This document shows positions 1 through 7,826 of a stretch of DNA of 57,159 nt, in pieces. Within the stretch, counting starts at the first letter, position 1; the number at the start of each line of letters is the position of its first letter. The stretch is from Dictyobacter arantiisoli (GTDB lineage Bacteria > Chloroflexota > Ktedonobacteria > Ktedonobacterales > Ktedonobacteraceae): NCBI RefSeq assembly GCF_008326305.1, contig NZ_BIXY01000041.1, positions 1-57,159 of the forward strand. Reading direction: 5' to 3'. Under the pieces are notes generated by a model. The model saw only the letters and a program-made list of their open reading frames with translations. It searched no databases and was not told the DNA's origin. The translations under genes and the position numbers were made by a program.

Positions 1-380
<380 letters not shown>

Positions 381-553
381 TTATAAAAACGTCATCTCTA
401 CAGACAACATTTAATGCACTGTTATGGCAAGCTCGTCAAAGCAATTGACTGGCTTATTGTTTTATCTGTTTCCTTACCACTCTTCAGTTGTTCAGGTTCT
501 TCCACTGCTTTCGCTATAGAAGCGCTTCAGACATTCCGTCTGGCGCAAGAAGG

Positions 554-582
554 ATAATATCACTGACCGGCTTTTCTGTCAA
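554..582 (-). promoter_or_regulatory. Promoter of the 16S rRNA gene
   Basis: Reading the minus strand, TTGACA (577-582) is followed by a 17-bp spacer and TATTAT (554-559), a near-consensus sigma-70-type promoter. It points at the 16S gene with a leader of about 165 nt. A short hairpin with GCGC/GCGC and AGAC/GTCT arms (about 527-552) lies just downstream. No second promoter was recognised between 380 and 620. Confidence 0.8.
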
Positions 583-619
583 GCGTTTTTTTAAGCAGTT
601 TTTACGAAAGAGGTTAAAT

Positions 620-1072
620 TCAGTCCTTGCCCTGTTCTTTTGACCGATGTTCCTTGAATGAAATGACTTTTTCATCCACGATCTCCTTTGGATTGTGATG
701 TTTTTGTTCCTCACTTTCACTTTGCGAGCTTTGCTCTAAATAATAACTGCTGGTCAGGGCCAGACCAACACCAAAGGGAATGAGCCCTGGAAGAAGCCAG
801 GGGCCTAGATGGAGCGGCGTGGCCGTAAAGGCTGTTGGCAGCACAAATCCGAGTGGATAAAGCCCAACTGTCAATGATATGCCCACCATCATAATAATCA
901 AGCCTGCCCGTAATATGCCACGATTGCGGCGCTGGCGGACAGGAGGAATGCCATGTGTGATCATTGCCATGCGTTCCCGATGTTGAATGTAACGGATCAG
1001 AGCAATGAATCCTAAAAAGAGAATCAGGGCGATCAGCCACCCCAGTAAGAGTGCTAAGACGTTGTATGACAT
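620..1072 (-). CDS. DUF6249-type small membrane protein
   Basis: A 150-residue protein with three predicted membrane segments (about residues 5-27, 53-73 and 88-108) and a charged cytoplasmic tail rich in Glu, Lys and His. A basic stretch (QHRERMAMITHGIPPVRQRR) follows the first segment, as in DUF6249-type proteins that often sit beside ECF sigma/anti-sigma pairs. The start is supported by an AGAGGT ribosome binding site 8-9 nt upstream. It is divergent from the sigma factor gene and shares a palindromic intergenic region with it. Its function is unknown; a role in the same envelope-stress circuit is inference from position. The family name is from memory. Confidence 0.75.
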   Translation of the reverse strand: MSYNVLALLLGWLIALILFLGFIALIRYIQHRERMAMITHGIPPVRQRRNRGILRAGLIIMMVGISLTVGLYPLGFVLPTAFTATPLHLGPWLLPGLIPFGVGLALTSSYYLEQSSQSESEEQKHHNPKEIVDEKVISFKEHRSKEQGKD

Positions 1073-1136
1073 TTCGGGCTACCTCTTTATACGAAATGGT
1101 TTCTGTTATGATAAGATACGTTTAGCCTGGATATAT

Positions 1137-1157
1137 GTTTCGTCAAATTGATGAAAC
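1137..1157. promoter_or_regulatory. 21-bp palindrome between divergent sigma factor and DUF6249 genes
   Basis: An imperfect palindrome centred at 1147, with arms GTTTC-x-TCAA / TTGA-x-GAAAC. Each half carries a GAxGAAAC motif resembling the -35 element of ECF-type promoters, one reading right to the sigma gene and one left to the DUF6249 gene. On the minus side a CGTATC, similar to an ECF -10, follows after 16 bp. On the plus side a less convincing TTCTCT follows after 16 bp. It is a candidate autoregulated divergent promoter. Confidence 0.4.
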
Positions 1158-1187
1158 ATTTTTTTTAGATCTGTTCTCTAATGTAGC

Positions 1188-1823
1188 ATGATGAGTGAGT
1201 ATCTATTGCAGCCACCACATAGTATGGGAATGTCTCTTGCAAACATAACTTCTGCGTCTGTTGAGCAGGATGATATCGCGTTGGTTACAGCCAGTAAAGC
1301 CGGTAACCAGGATGCGTTTGCCTTACTGGTGGAACGTCACCAGCGTCGTGTATTTAACCTTGTTTATCGTATGCTGCAGCAATATGAAGAGACAAATGAA
1401 GTCACTCAAGAAACATTTTTCGCGGCATGGCAGGGATTATCTTCCTTCCGAGGTGATGCTCAATTTTCGACCTGGCTTTATCGCATCGCCTATAACTGCG
1501 CTTTAAAGCAACTGGATCTGCGGAAGCGAGATAATGCATTGCAAGCGGCTATTCAAGCCAAGACGATAGAGAACGATGAGCGTGTTGGTACGGAATTAGA
1601 AGTACGTGATCGACAGGCCCTTGTCCGTGAGCATATATCGACATTGCCTGCAAAATATCGTATTGTACTGGTACTAAGACATTTGCAGGAAATGACCTAT
1701 GAAGAAATGGCTGAAATCTTGACAATGCCCATTGGCACGATCAAGACACATTTATTTCGCGCTCGTAACCTTTTGAAAGAGCGTCTTGAGGCGTTTGATC
1801 AAGAGTGGAAATCAAGAGGTTAG
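1188..1823 (+). CDS. ECF-type RNA polymerase sigma factor (RpoE-like)
   Basis: This 211-residue protein is an alternative sigma factor that directs RNA polymerase to a stress regulon. Region 2 (about residues 40-110) shows the DAFALLVERHQRRVFNL core-binding helix and the QETFFAAWQGLSSFRG/FSTWLYRIAYN stretch. Region 4 (about 145-205) shows LPAKYRIVLVLRHLQEMTY and the GTIKTHLFRARNLLKERL recognition helix. There is no region 3, as expected for the ECF class. The next gene is a zinc-finger anti-sigma factor 1 nt after the stop, so the two are cotranscribed. The start is uncertain: ATG codons at 1188, 1191 and 1224 are all possible and none has a strong ribosome binding site. Confidence 0.95.
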   Translation: MMSEYLLQPPHSMGMSLANITSASVEQDDIALVTASKAGNQDAFALLVERHQRRVFNLVYRMLQQYEETNEVTQETFFAAWQGLSSFRGDAQFSTWLYRIAYNCALKQLDLRKRDNALQAAIQAKTIENDERVGTELEVRDRQALVREHISTLPAKYRIVLVLRHLQEMTYEEMAEILTMPIGTIKTHLFRARNLLKERLEAFDQEWKSRG

Positions 1824-1824
1824 C

Positions 1825-2394
1825 ATGCACTGTTCCCAGGCCACACGTCAAATACAACTCTATACTGATAAACAACTTAGTTTGGAAAAAATACGTACTT
1901 TAGAAAAGCATCTCTCTACCTGCGGTGATTGTTCGCGCACTTATTTTTTATTTATGGAGATTGATCAAGCTTTAGCTACTACTGAGATGATTCGTGAGCC
2001 TGAAGATTTGACCGCAAATGTGATGCGCCGTGTCGCGCTGAGCGTCCAGCAATCTGAATCCCAGGTGCAGGTCTCTCGATCATTTCTCTCCTATCGTCCC
2101 TCCTGGCTGGAGATGCTCTTTGCCAGCGCACTGGCTACCGTCGCCATGTTAGGACTGCTATTGCAACTGCCCTCGATCCGTACGTCGTTCTTTGCCAGCG
2201 CCAGTCATAATCTCCTGGCTGGATTTTTTTTGACCCTTTGGAACCTTCTGGGAACTGCGAATGTCAATCTCCTGATGACCTTTTTATGGATCATTGGAAC
2301 CATACTTGGCATCTGGATCACGCTCATCGTAGCTGGCTCCGACATGCGTACCGTCTGGTACAAAGCCGTCATGGACCGCCTCCCCGTCTGGTAA
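1825..2394 (+). CDS. Membrane-anchored zinc-finger anti-sigma factor
   Basis: The predicted 189-residue protein would bind and hold the upstream ECF sigma factor at the membrane. Its N-terminus has the zinc-associated anti-sigma arrangement: Cys3, then His29-x3-Cys33-x2-Cys36. A membrane segment follows at about residues 92-114, with further hydrophobic stretches at about 130-150 and 155-175 near the C-terminus. The start at 1825 is chosen because it lies 1 nt after the sigma stop and is preceded by AAGAGGT, whereas a longer in-frame extension would overlap the sigma gene. The tight spacing implies translational coupling. The signal it senses is not evident. Confidence 0.88.
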   Translation: MHCSQATRQIQLYTDKQLSLEKIRTLEKHLSTCGDCSRTYFLFMEIDQALATTEMIREPEDLTANVMRRVALSVQQSESQVQVSRSFLSYRPSWLEMLFASALATVAMLGLLLQLPSIRTSFFASASHNLLAGFFLTLWNLLGTANVNLLMTFLWIIGTILGIWITLIVAGSDMRTVWYKAVMDRLPVW

Positions 2395-2475
2395 TCGTTC
2401 AGAGTCACAATCGAGATGCCCGACCTGTCAACATCTTCTACAGATCGGACAGCTCGAACATCAACTCCTGGCCCT

Positions 2476-3057
2476 TTATTTCCGTCTCGCCCGCTTGCCA
2501 TCCAACTTCATACCTCGATAAATCTCCTCAATAGCGAACTGGATGTCGAGACCATCCAGTGTAACCGTGCTCTCTGGACCATAGGTATAAAGTTTCCAGC
2601 CAGTATCCTCGCGCTGATACACCTCAACGCGCATACTCAAGGAATCAACCAGCACATATTCTTGTATCGTCGCGCACTCTTGATAGTAAATAGACTTTCT
2701 ACCTCTATCAATGCCCTCAGTAGTTGGGGAAAGCACTTCGACCACGAGGCAAGGATAACGAAGCATATCCTCAAGCTCGTGATCATCCGGGTTGCAACTC
2801 ACGGTGATGTCCGGGTGCACATAGCGATCTTCAGCCAGTTGGAGCCGGATATCCGAATTATAAATCCAACATGGACCACCTCTTAAGGACGTACCAAGGA
2901 GAATCGTCAAATTGGCGATAATAGCTGAATGATAGGTACTTCCACCTGCCAGCATGCGCAACTGCCCCTCAAAATACTCATAGCGCGCATCATGGCTATT
3001 ACGATCAAGGATGAGATAGTCTTCAACGCTCATCTTTGGATATTCTGGTAATACCAT
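2476..3057 (-). CDS. Uma2 family (DUF820) restriction-endonuclease-fold protein
   Basis: This protein of about 193 residues belongs to the Uma2/DUF820 family of PD-(D/E)XK-fold proteins, which are abundant in cyanobacteria and Chloroflexota and whose biological role is unproven. Visible family features are the N-terminal MSVEDYLILD and YEYFEGQL, the HPDITVSC segment supplying an acidic ligand, and the PCLVVEVLSPTTEGIDRGRK core (E and K of the nuclease fold). The start at 3057 is set by a strong AAGGAGG ribosome binding site; a longer upstream reading frame has none. It ends in a basic tail (KRARRK). It stands alone and converges with the anti-sigma gene. Confidence 0.9.
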   Translation of the reverse strand: MVLPEYPKMSVEDYLILDRNSHDARYEYFEGQLRMLAGGSTYHSAIIANLTILLGTSLRGGPCWIYNSDIRLQLAEDRYVHPDITVSCNPDDHELEDMLRYPCLVVEVLSPTTEGIDRGRKSIYYQECATIQEYVLVDSLSMRVEVYQREDTGWKLYTYGPESTVTLDGLDIQFAIEEIYRGMKLDGKRARRK

Positions 3058-3328
3058 TGTTTCCTCCTTAATACAGTTCCTGGAAATAGGAAGATCGCCA
3101 CATCCCACATACTAGTATAGTATAATGTAATTTACAGATTTCTGCTATCCATCATCCACTATAAACGGATGCATTTTCTGTTAAGGGCATAGCATGTCAA
3201 CTTCAGGTTTTACCAATAAAAAGAACAAATAATGAAGCGTTACTACATCGTTGCTACATTACAAGGTGGGTATGAACTTTGACTAAAAAATCATGAGATG
3301 TACTTTCTTATCTCTATTGACATTTTAC

Positions 3329-4057
3329 TTATGACGGGAGTCGGTCAACAAATCGATCAAGTTGTTCCATATCGTGGAGCACTGGCCCATGACCAAAGCA
3401 GACGAGAGCTGGATGTAATTGTGCAAGTTTACGAATAGAGCAGCGGTTCTCTTCAGGATCCAGCGTAAAGACGGCCGGCGGCTCATACAGGCCAATTTTG
3501 CCCGTGAGAGGATGGTTATTGCGCAACACGTCTCCCACAATCGCCACCCGGTCGGACTCACGAAAGTACATCACATGGCCAGGAGTATGTCCGGGCATAT
3601 GGATAACGCGAAATCCAGCTATTTCGTCACCATCATGCAGGCTTCGTTGGACTGAATACGCTGGCCCGGCGAACCCCAGTTGCATTATTTTAATGGCGGC
3701 AGTCCTGGGGACCATGGGAGCATGTCCCTCCATGCTCGCGATGTCCGCTTCAGGACAGGCAAGTGGGATGCCGCGGGTGGTGCAGATCTGCTTGACGGCT
3801 CCCTGATGATCGGGGTGGCAATGGGTCAGTGCCACCTGCGAAAGGGGGATGTTTGCCAGTTGTTTGAGCAGACTGGAAGCATCCCAGCGTGTGGCTGCGT
3901 CAATGAGCACATCCTCAATGAGATAGACATTGAAGAGGTTTGCTGGAAAACAGTTGCTCAACTGCCAGACATGATGAGCAATCATCTGCATGTCCGTTAT
4001 CTGCGTGGAATCAGTGACGGAAGCTTTCTGTCGTGGAGTATGGTCAGATAGGTTCAT
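3329..4057 (-). CDS. MBL-fold metallo-hydrolase
   Basis: This 242-residue protein has the metallo-beta-lactamase fold. The dinuclear metal ligands can be followed: H79-x-H81-x-D83-H84 (in LTHCHPDHQG), H157 (in HMPGHTPGH), D176 (in IVGDV) and H223 (in CFGHGP). Length and motif order fit the glyoxalase-II-like/hydrolase branch; the substrate cannot be told from sequence. Its ATG overlaps the stop of the upstream TetR gene in an ATGA, so the two are translationally coupled and probably repressed together. A plausible role is detoxification of a compound sensed by the regulator, but that is inference. Confidence 0.92.
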   Translation of the reverse strand: MNLSDHTPRQKASVTDSTQITDMQMIAHHVWQLSNCFPANLFNVYLIEDVLIDAATRWDASSLLKQLANIPLSQVALTHCHPDHQGAVKQICTTRGIPLACPEADIASMEGHAPMVPRTAAIKIMQLGFAGPAYSVQRSLHDGDEIAGFRVIHMPGHTPGHVMYFRESDRVAIVGDVLRNNHPLTGKIGLYEPPAVFTLDPEENRCSIRKLAQLHPALVCFGHGPVLHDMEQLDRFVDRLPS

Positions 4058-4635
4058 CGTGCTTTGGTGTCTCCTTCGAAAAGAAGCCGGAGCTCTTCCA
4101 CCACCTGTTCTAAGGGGTGTGTACTGCGCTCGGCTTGACAGAGTAAGAGCGCCCCTTCAATTGCGGAGAGCGCAAAGAGTGCTCTCGCAGGAGCGCGCGC
4201 TGGTTCGCAGCCTGAGGCAATCAGCAAGTGTTCCAGGCGTGTCAGCCAGGCATGGTAGCCAGCGCGAGAGGCATGCTGTATGAGATCACTGGTGGCTGCC
4301 ATCTCTAATGTGACTGTAGCCAGCGGACAGCCTTTTTGAAAATTGGATGTCTGGAGGCGCTCGCGAAAGAAGGAGATGAGAAGAGAGAGCGCCATGCCCA
4401 AATCAGTGCCTTCCACAATGATGGCATCAAGCTCGTGTGTAAAAGCTTGCCCTGCTGCTGAAACCGCTTCTGCCGCCAACTCTTCTTTTCCCCCAGAAAA
4501 GTGATGATAGAGCGAGCCTTTCGGCGTTGCGCTCAGATGGAGGATTTGGTTCAAGCCGGTCGCATGATAGCCCTGTGCCTCCATCAGTTCAACAGTCGTA
4601 GCAATGATGCGTGTCCGTGTTCCTTCTGTCTCCAA
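4054..4635 (-). CDS. TetR family repressor, LmrA/YxaF-like
   Basis: This 193-residue regulator has an N-terminal helix-turn-helix (about residues 24-45, TGLNQILHLSATPKGSLYHHF) with the SLYHHF signature at the end of the recognition helix. The C-terminal domain contains the KGCPLATVTLEMA segment typical of the LmrA/YxaF/QdoR group, which controls detoxification and drug-efflux genes. It is first in an operon with the MBL hydrolase (4-nt overlap). The promoter just upstream carries two TAGACCAGTC boxes of the kind bound by this subfamily, so autoregulation is likely. The ligand is unknown. Confidence 0.92.
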   Translation of the reverse strand: METEGTRTRIIATTVELMEAQGYHATGLNQILHLSATPKGSLYHHFSGGKEELAAEAVSAAGQAFTHELDAIIVEGTDLGMALSLLISFFRERLQTSNFQKGCPLATVTLEMAATSDLIQHASRAGYHAWLTRLEHLLIASGCEPARAPARALFALSAIEGALLLCQAERSTHPLEQVVEELRLLFEGDTKAR

Positions 4636-4652
4636 GAGATCCTCCTGTACCG

Positions 4653-4703
4653 ACTGGTCTAACTACTATCACCAGTATAGTGACTGGTCTAGCAAATGTC
4701 AAG
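4653..4703 (-). promoter_or_regulatory. Promoter with two TetR/LmrA-type operator boxes
   Basis: On the minus strand TTGACA (4698-4703) and TATACT (4675-4680) are separated by exactly 17 bp. One TAGACCAGTC box (4683-4692) fills the spacer and runs into CACTATACT of the -10. A second identical box (4653-4662) lies 30 bp downstream, between the -10 and the ribosome binding site. The box matches what is remembered of the Bacillus LmrA/QdoR operators. This layout predicts direct repression by the TetR protein it drives. Confidence 0.7.
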
Positions 4704-5123
4704 ACCCAGATCTTGAAGCAAGGATCAGAAAATAACCAGTGAGAATCCCTTTCACATGCTTACCAAAAAGTCTCGGCTTGAGGCGCATGTTCCTCCCTCG
4801 TAAAAAATATCTCACATGGAGTTGTGAGGAGTCCTTTTTCCTCTAAGCATGGTCCTGTTCGATCCAATTTCCACACGACAGGTTTGGAGTGGGCGAAATC
4901 AGTCGGGAAAGCTGTCCCAAAAAAAGACAATTCCCTCCTCTTTAAGCATGACGATCTGATCCAGTCATGTCTTCCATCGCGTTAGATCTACAAAGTGATC
5001 TCCGTTTGGAACACCGTGACCGCCTGGCCTCCAATTTGCACACGCTCTGGCTTTGCTTCACGACCATGGACAGAAACCTCCACCTGTCCAGTTCGCTGCA
5101 TCGCTTCGCCTTGCCCTCCAACA
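4704..5123. other. Intergenic stretch without a recognised gene, possible decayed coding DNA
   Basis: About 420 bp between the TetR promoter and the HTH gene. No complete gene is visible. On the minus strand there are open stretches without starts, one ending at a TAG at 4988-4990 (about 50 codons, ending ...VTVFQTEITL). They read like coding remnants but were not recognised. With the damaged integrase next door this could be debris from the same integrated element. Confidence 0.3.
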
Positions 5124-5330
5124 ATGGACAAGCTAGGGGGTGTTGCACCTACACAAAAATTTGTATTGTCTGTTGCTGATGTTGCTGAGCACCTGGGCGT
5201 GTGTCGGCAGACGGTTTATAACTACATTTACTTTGAAGGGATGCCTTCAATCAAAGTAAGAGGAATGAGACGTGTGTACCTTGATTTCCTTCATACTTGG
5301 TTGAAAGAACGTGAGCAAGTACTTGCTTAG
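5124..5330 (+). CDS. Small helix-turn-helix protein (excisionase-like)
   Basis: A 68-residue protein with an HTH_17/MerR-type DNA-binding helix pair: SVADVAEHLGVCRQTVYNYI at about residues 16-35, then a wing-like segment IKVRGMRRVYLDFLHTWLKERE. Such small proteins act as excisionases or regulators beside phage-type integrases, and the integrase remnant starts 8 bp downstream. The ATG at 5124 has no clear ribosome binding site and the region in front looks scrambled, so the true N-terminus and whether the gene is expressed are uncertain. Confidence 0.6.
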   Translation: MDKLGGVAPTQKFVLSVADVAEHLGVCRQTVYNYIYFEGMPSIKVRGMRRVYLDFLHTWLKEREQVLA

Positions 5331-5338
5331 GGGAGGTT

Positions 5339-6046
5339 GTGTATGGCAGAGAAAAAAGTCGTGGTCATAATGAGGGTTCGGTGTACTTTGATGCAAGTCG
5401 TGATCGTTGGGTAGCGGCGGTTTCGATTGCTCCTGGTAAGCGCAAAAAGTTTTACTTTGAGAAAAAACAAGACGCTATTAAGAAAAAGAATGAGGCTCTG
5501 CGAGAACTTGAGAAGGGGACTTTAGCTACAGGGACTCGGCAAAAACTCGGTGAGTATTTAGTGGATTGGTTAGAGAATGTTCACAAGAGCAAGCTTCGTA
5601 TTGGTACTTATGTCAATTATAAAAAGCTTATTGGGTATGTGGTCGCTGACCTGGGCGAGATATGGTTACAAAAGCTTACTCCTCAGCAAGTGCAAGCCTT
5701 CTATTCAAAAAAGCTTGATGGTATGCTTTCATCTAAGGTTGTGCATGATATTCATGGTGTGTTGCACCTGGCGTTAAATAATGCGGTACGTTGGGGAATG
5801 GTGTCAAGAAATGTGTGCGACCTGGTGACTCCTCCTAGCATAGTAAGTCGTGAGGTTGTGCCATTAACGGTAGAGCAAACGCATGTGTTGATGAAGCATA
5901 TTCGGGGGCATCGCCTGGAAGTCTTGCTTGCAACGGCGGTTGTAACAGGTATGCGTCGGGGTGAGCTGCTAGCTTTGCGTTGGTCTAACATTGATCTTGA
6001 TCGTAAGCGTTTGCAAGTATTGCATTGTTGTTTTTTTGTTCTGTAG
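5339..6046 (+). pseudogene. Tyrosine recombinase (phage-type integrase), frameshifted and truncated
   Basis: The reading frame encodes an N-terminal AP2-like arm-binding domain (GHNEGSVYFDASRDRWVAAV, about residues 9-28), a SAM-like core-binding domain (about 66-165) and the start of the catalytic domain with the first catalytic arginine in TGMRRGELLALRW (Arg206). It then ends in an unrelated CCFFVL tail. The remaining Arg, His and nucleophilic Tyr are missing, so it cannot catalyse recombination. At the start, a well-placed GGGGAGG ribosome binding site serves the ATG at 5343, but that frame reaches the integrase frame only if one more A is added to the A6 run at about 5350-5356. The in-frame GTG at 5339 sits only 2-3 nt from the site. 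The original gene therefore probably began at 5343 and lost one base. Confidence 0.85.
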
Positions 6047-6072
6047 TGTTTTTTTGAGTAGTGGTATAAAGC

Positions 6073-6110
6073 AAGGCTGGAAGCTCGTTTATGGCGATAC
6101 TTCCAGCCTT
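6073..6110. terminator. Hairpin between integrase remnant and tRNA-Pro
   Basis: A perfect inverted repeat with arms AAGGCTGGAAG (6073-6083) and CTTCCAGCCTT (6100-6110). It lies directly 3' of the tRNA gene on the minus strand and also 3' of the integrase remnant on the plus strand. No strong T-run follows on either side, so it may act as a processing or weak termination structure. Confidence 0.5.
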
Positions 6111-6119
6111 GTCATTTAG

Positions 6120-6193
6120 TCGGGGTGAGAGGATTTGAACCTCCGACCACTACAACCCCATTGTAGTGCGCTACCGGGCTGCGCTACACCCCG
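6120..6193 (-). tRNA. tRNA-Pro (anticodon GGG)
   Basis: The minus strand folds as a cloverleaf: acceptor CGGGGTG pairs with CACCCCG, the D-arm is GCGC/GCGC, and the anticodon stem CTACA/TGTAG encloses the 7-nt loop ATGGGGT with anticodon GGG. The T-arm GGAGG/CCTCT has the loop TTCAAAT. The discriminator base is A and no CCA is encoded. Its 3' end faces the truncated integrase, the usual arrangement when a tRNA gene has served as attachment site. Confidence 0.93.
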
Positions 6194-6328
6194 CTGTTCT
6201 TGTAGGGAACAGATAGGAGTATAGCAGAAAAGAAAAATCAAGTCAAGCATTTTTTTGCTGAAATTTTTCACGCTGGTAATTCACATCCAATGAGGCGCGT
6301 TTGATCCCCGAATTTGTCACTGGCTGCT

Positions 6329-6722
6329 AGACTTTTGTGGAGCAGTATGCTAAACTTTACGGTAGATAAATATGCTGCATTGTGCAGTGAAAAGCGTTGA
6401 TGGGGAGAGTAGACGTTCTCAAGCGTTCAGGGAGAAAAGGTCATCGACTGTAAGCCTTTTTACGCCGCCGCCCGTTGAAGTTCACCCTAGAGCTGGCTGT
6501 TGAAGTGTATTCATTCATAGAGTAGACAGCCCCGGTATGTCACCGTTATTGGACAAACCGAGTGGAATACTGACTGGCTCTTTTGCGTGCCGGGTGGTTG
6601 TGCGTTGATGATGCGATGCATTGACTGAGAGTATTCAATACGGGTGGTACCACGGAGCTTGCTATACCGACAACTTCGTCCCTGTTGACGAATGTCGGTT
6701 TTTTGATTTTTTGGAGGTTGTT
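6329..6722 (+). promoter_or_regulatory. T-box riboswitch controlling pheST
   Basis: The leader in front of pheS carries the diagnostic T-box bulge GGGTGGTACCACGG at 6642-6655, which reads the 3' end of uncharged tRNA. It is followed by a terminator stem (CCGACA / TGTCGG arms, about 6666-6698) and a T-run. Stem I starts near GGGGAGAGTAGACG (about 6401-6415). A UUC phenylalanine codon at 6481-6483 in a GAAGTTCACC context is the best specifier candidate, matching the downstream genes. Promoter elements are less certain; TAGACT-17-TAAACT at about 6329-6357 is possible. When tRNA-Phe is uncharged the antiterminator should form and pheST be transcribed. Confidence 0.9.
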
Positions 6723-7769
6723 ATGGTTGGACAACTCGAACAGTTGCTCGGTCAACTCGATGCGCTGCGCGTGCGGGCACTCGAGGAATTGGAGCCGATT
6801 AACTCATCTGCTGATTTAGAAGAATGGGATACCCGTTATCTGGGACGCAATCGTGGCGAGTTGAAGAGTCTCTCTTCTGTGATGCCAAAGCTTACGAAAG
6901 AAGAGCGCCCGGTGGTGGGGCAAAGGATCAACGCGGTAAAGACTGCGTTGGAGCGTCATTTACAGGAGAAGCGCGAGGAGTTGAAGCAGCGCGAATTGCT
7001 GCTGGCCCTGGAGAGAGAGCGTATTGATGTGACCTTGCCTGGCCGCGCCCTTCCTGTTGGGAAGATGCATCCCCTTTCACGTACGATCCTTGAGGTGACT
7101 GAGATTTTTGCTCGCATGGGCTTCAGTGTGGTACAGGGCCTGGAAGTTGAAGACGATTATCATAACTTCCAGGGATTGAATATTCCTACCGATCATCCTG
7201 CCCGCGATATGCAAGATACCTTCTGGGTGTCCCCTGAACAGATCCTGTTGCGTACTCAGACCTCGCCGATGCAGATCCGTACGATGGAGCAGTCAGAGCC
7301 TCCTGTGCGCGTGGTGGTGCCGGGTAAGGTCTATCGCAATGAGGATATCGATGCGACCCATGAGGCGATGTTCCATCAGATTGAGGGCTTGCTGATCGAT
7401 GAAGTGTGTACGATGGCGGATCTCAAAGGCTGTCTGGAGCGCTTCGCACATGAGATGTTTGGCCCGGAGCGCCGTGTACGCTTCCGTGGTAGCTATTTCC
7501 CGTTCACGGAACCCAGCGCCGAGATGGATATTAGCTGCGGTTTGTGTGATGGGAAGGGATGCCGTTCTTGCAAATATAGCGGCTGGCTGGAGATCTTAGG
7601 TTCTGGTATGGTACATCCCCAGGTCTTGCGCAATGTTGGCTATGATCCTAAAAAATATCGCGGCTTTGCCTTCGGTATGGGTGTCGAGCGGATTGCGATG
7701 TTAAAATATGGTATCGGAGAAATACGTCTCTTCTCCGGCAATGATTTACGCTTCTTACGCCAGTTGTAG
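6723..7769 (+). CDS. pheS: Phenylalanine-tRNA ligase alpha subunit
   Basis: The catalytic subunit of the alpha2-beta2 enzyme that charges tRNA-Phe, about 348 residues. The N-terminal 85 residues are a coiled coil that binds tRNA. The class II catalytic domain follows, with motif 2 around FHQIEGLLID and motif 3 GFAFGMGVERIAMLKYG. A CGLCDGKGCRSCKYSGW segment supplies four cysteines, as in many bacterial PheS. The start at 6723 follows a GGAGG ribosome binding site right after the T-box terminator; in-frame upstream ATGs lie inside the riboswitch. It is cotranscribed with pheT 57 bp downstream. Confidence 0.98.
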   Translation: MVGQLEQLLGQLDALRVRALEELEPINSSADLEEWDTRYLGRNRGELKSLSSVMPKLTKEERPVVGQRINAVKTALERHLQEKREELKQRELLLALERERIDVTLPGRALPVGKMHPLSRTILEVTEIFARMGFSVVQGLEVEDDYHNFQGLNIPTDHPARDMQDTFWVSPEQILLRTQTSPMQIRTMEQSEPPVRVVVPGKVYRNEDIDATHEAMFHQIEGLLIDEVCTMADLKGCLERFAHEMFGPERRVRFRGSYFPFTEPSAEMDISCGLCDGKGCRSCKYSGWLEILGSGMVHPQVLRNVGYDPKKYRGFAFGMGVERIAMLKYGIGEIRLFSGNDLRFLRQL

Positions 7770-7826
7770 TGGCCTGATTGAAGTGTATGGGTGCGTGGCG
7801 TTCCCACGCATGAAGGAGAAGACGCA

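Noticed and set aside
4978-5120. Minus-strand open stretch ending VTVFQTEITL as a possible gene fragment
   Set aside because: It has no start codon or ribosome binding site and no family could be named, so it is mentioned only as part of the intergenic entry.
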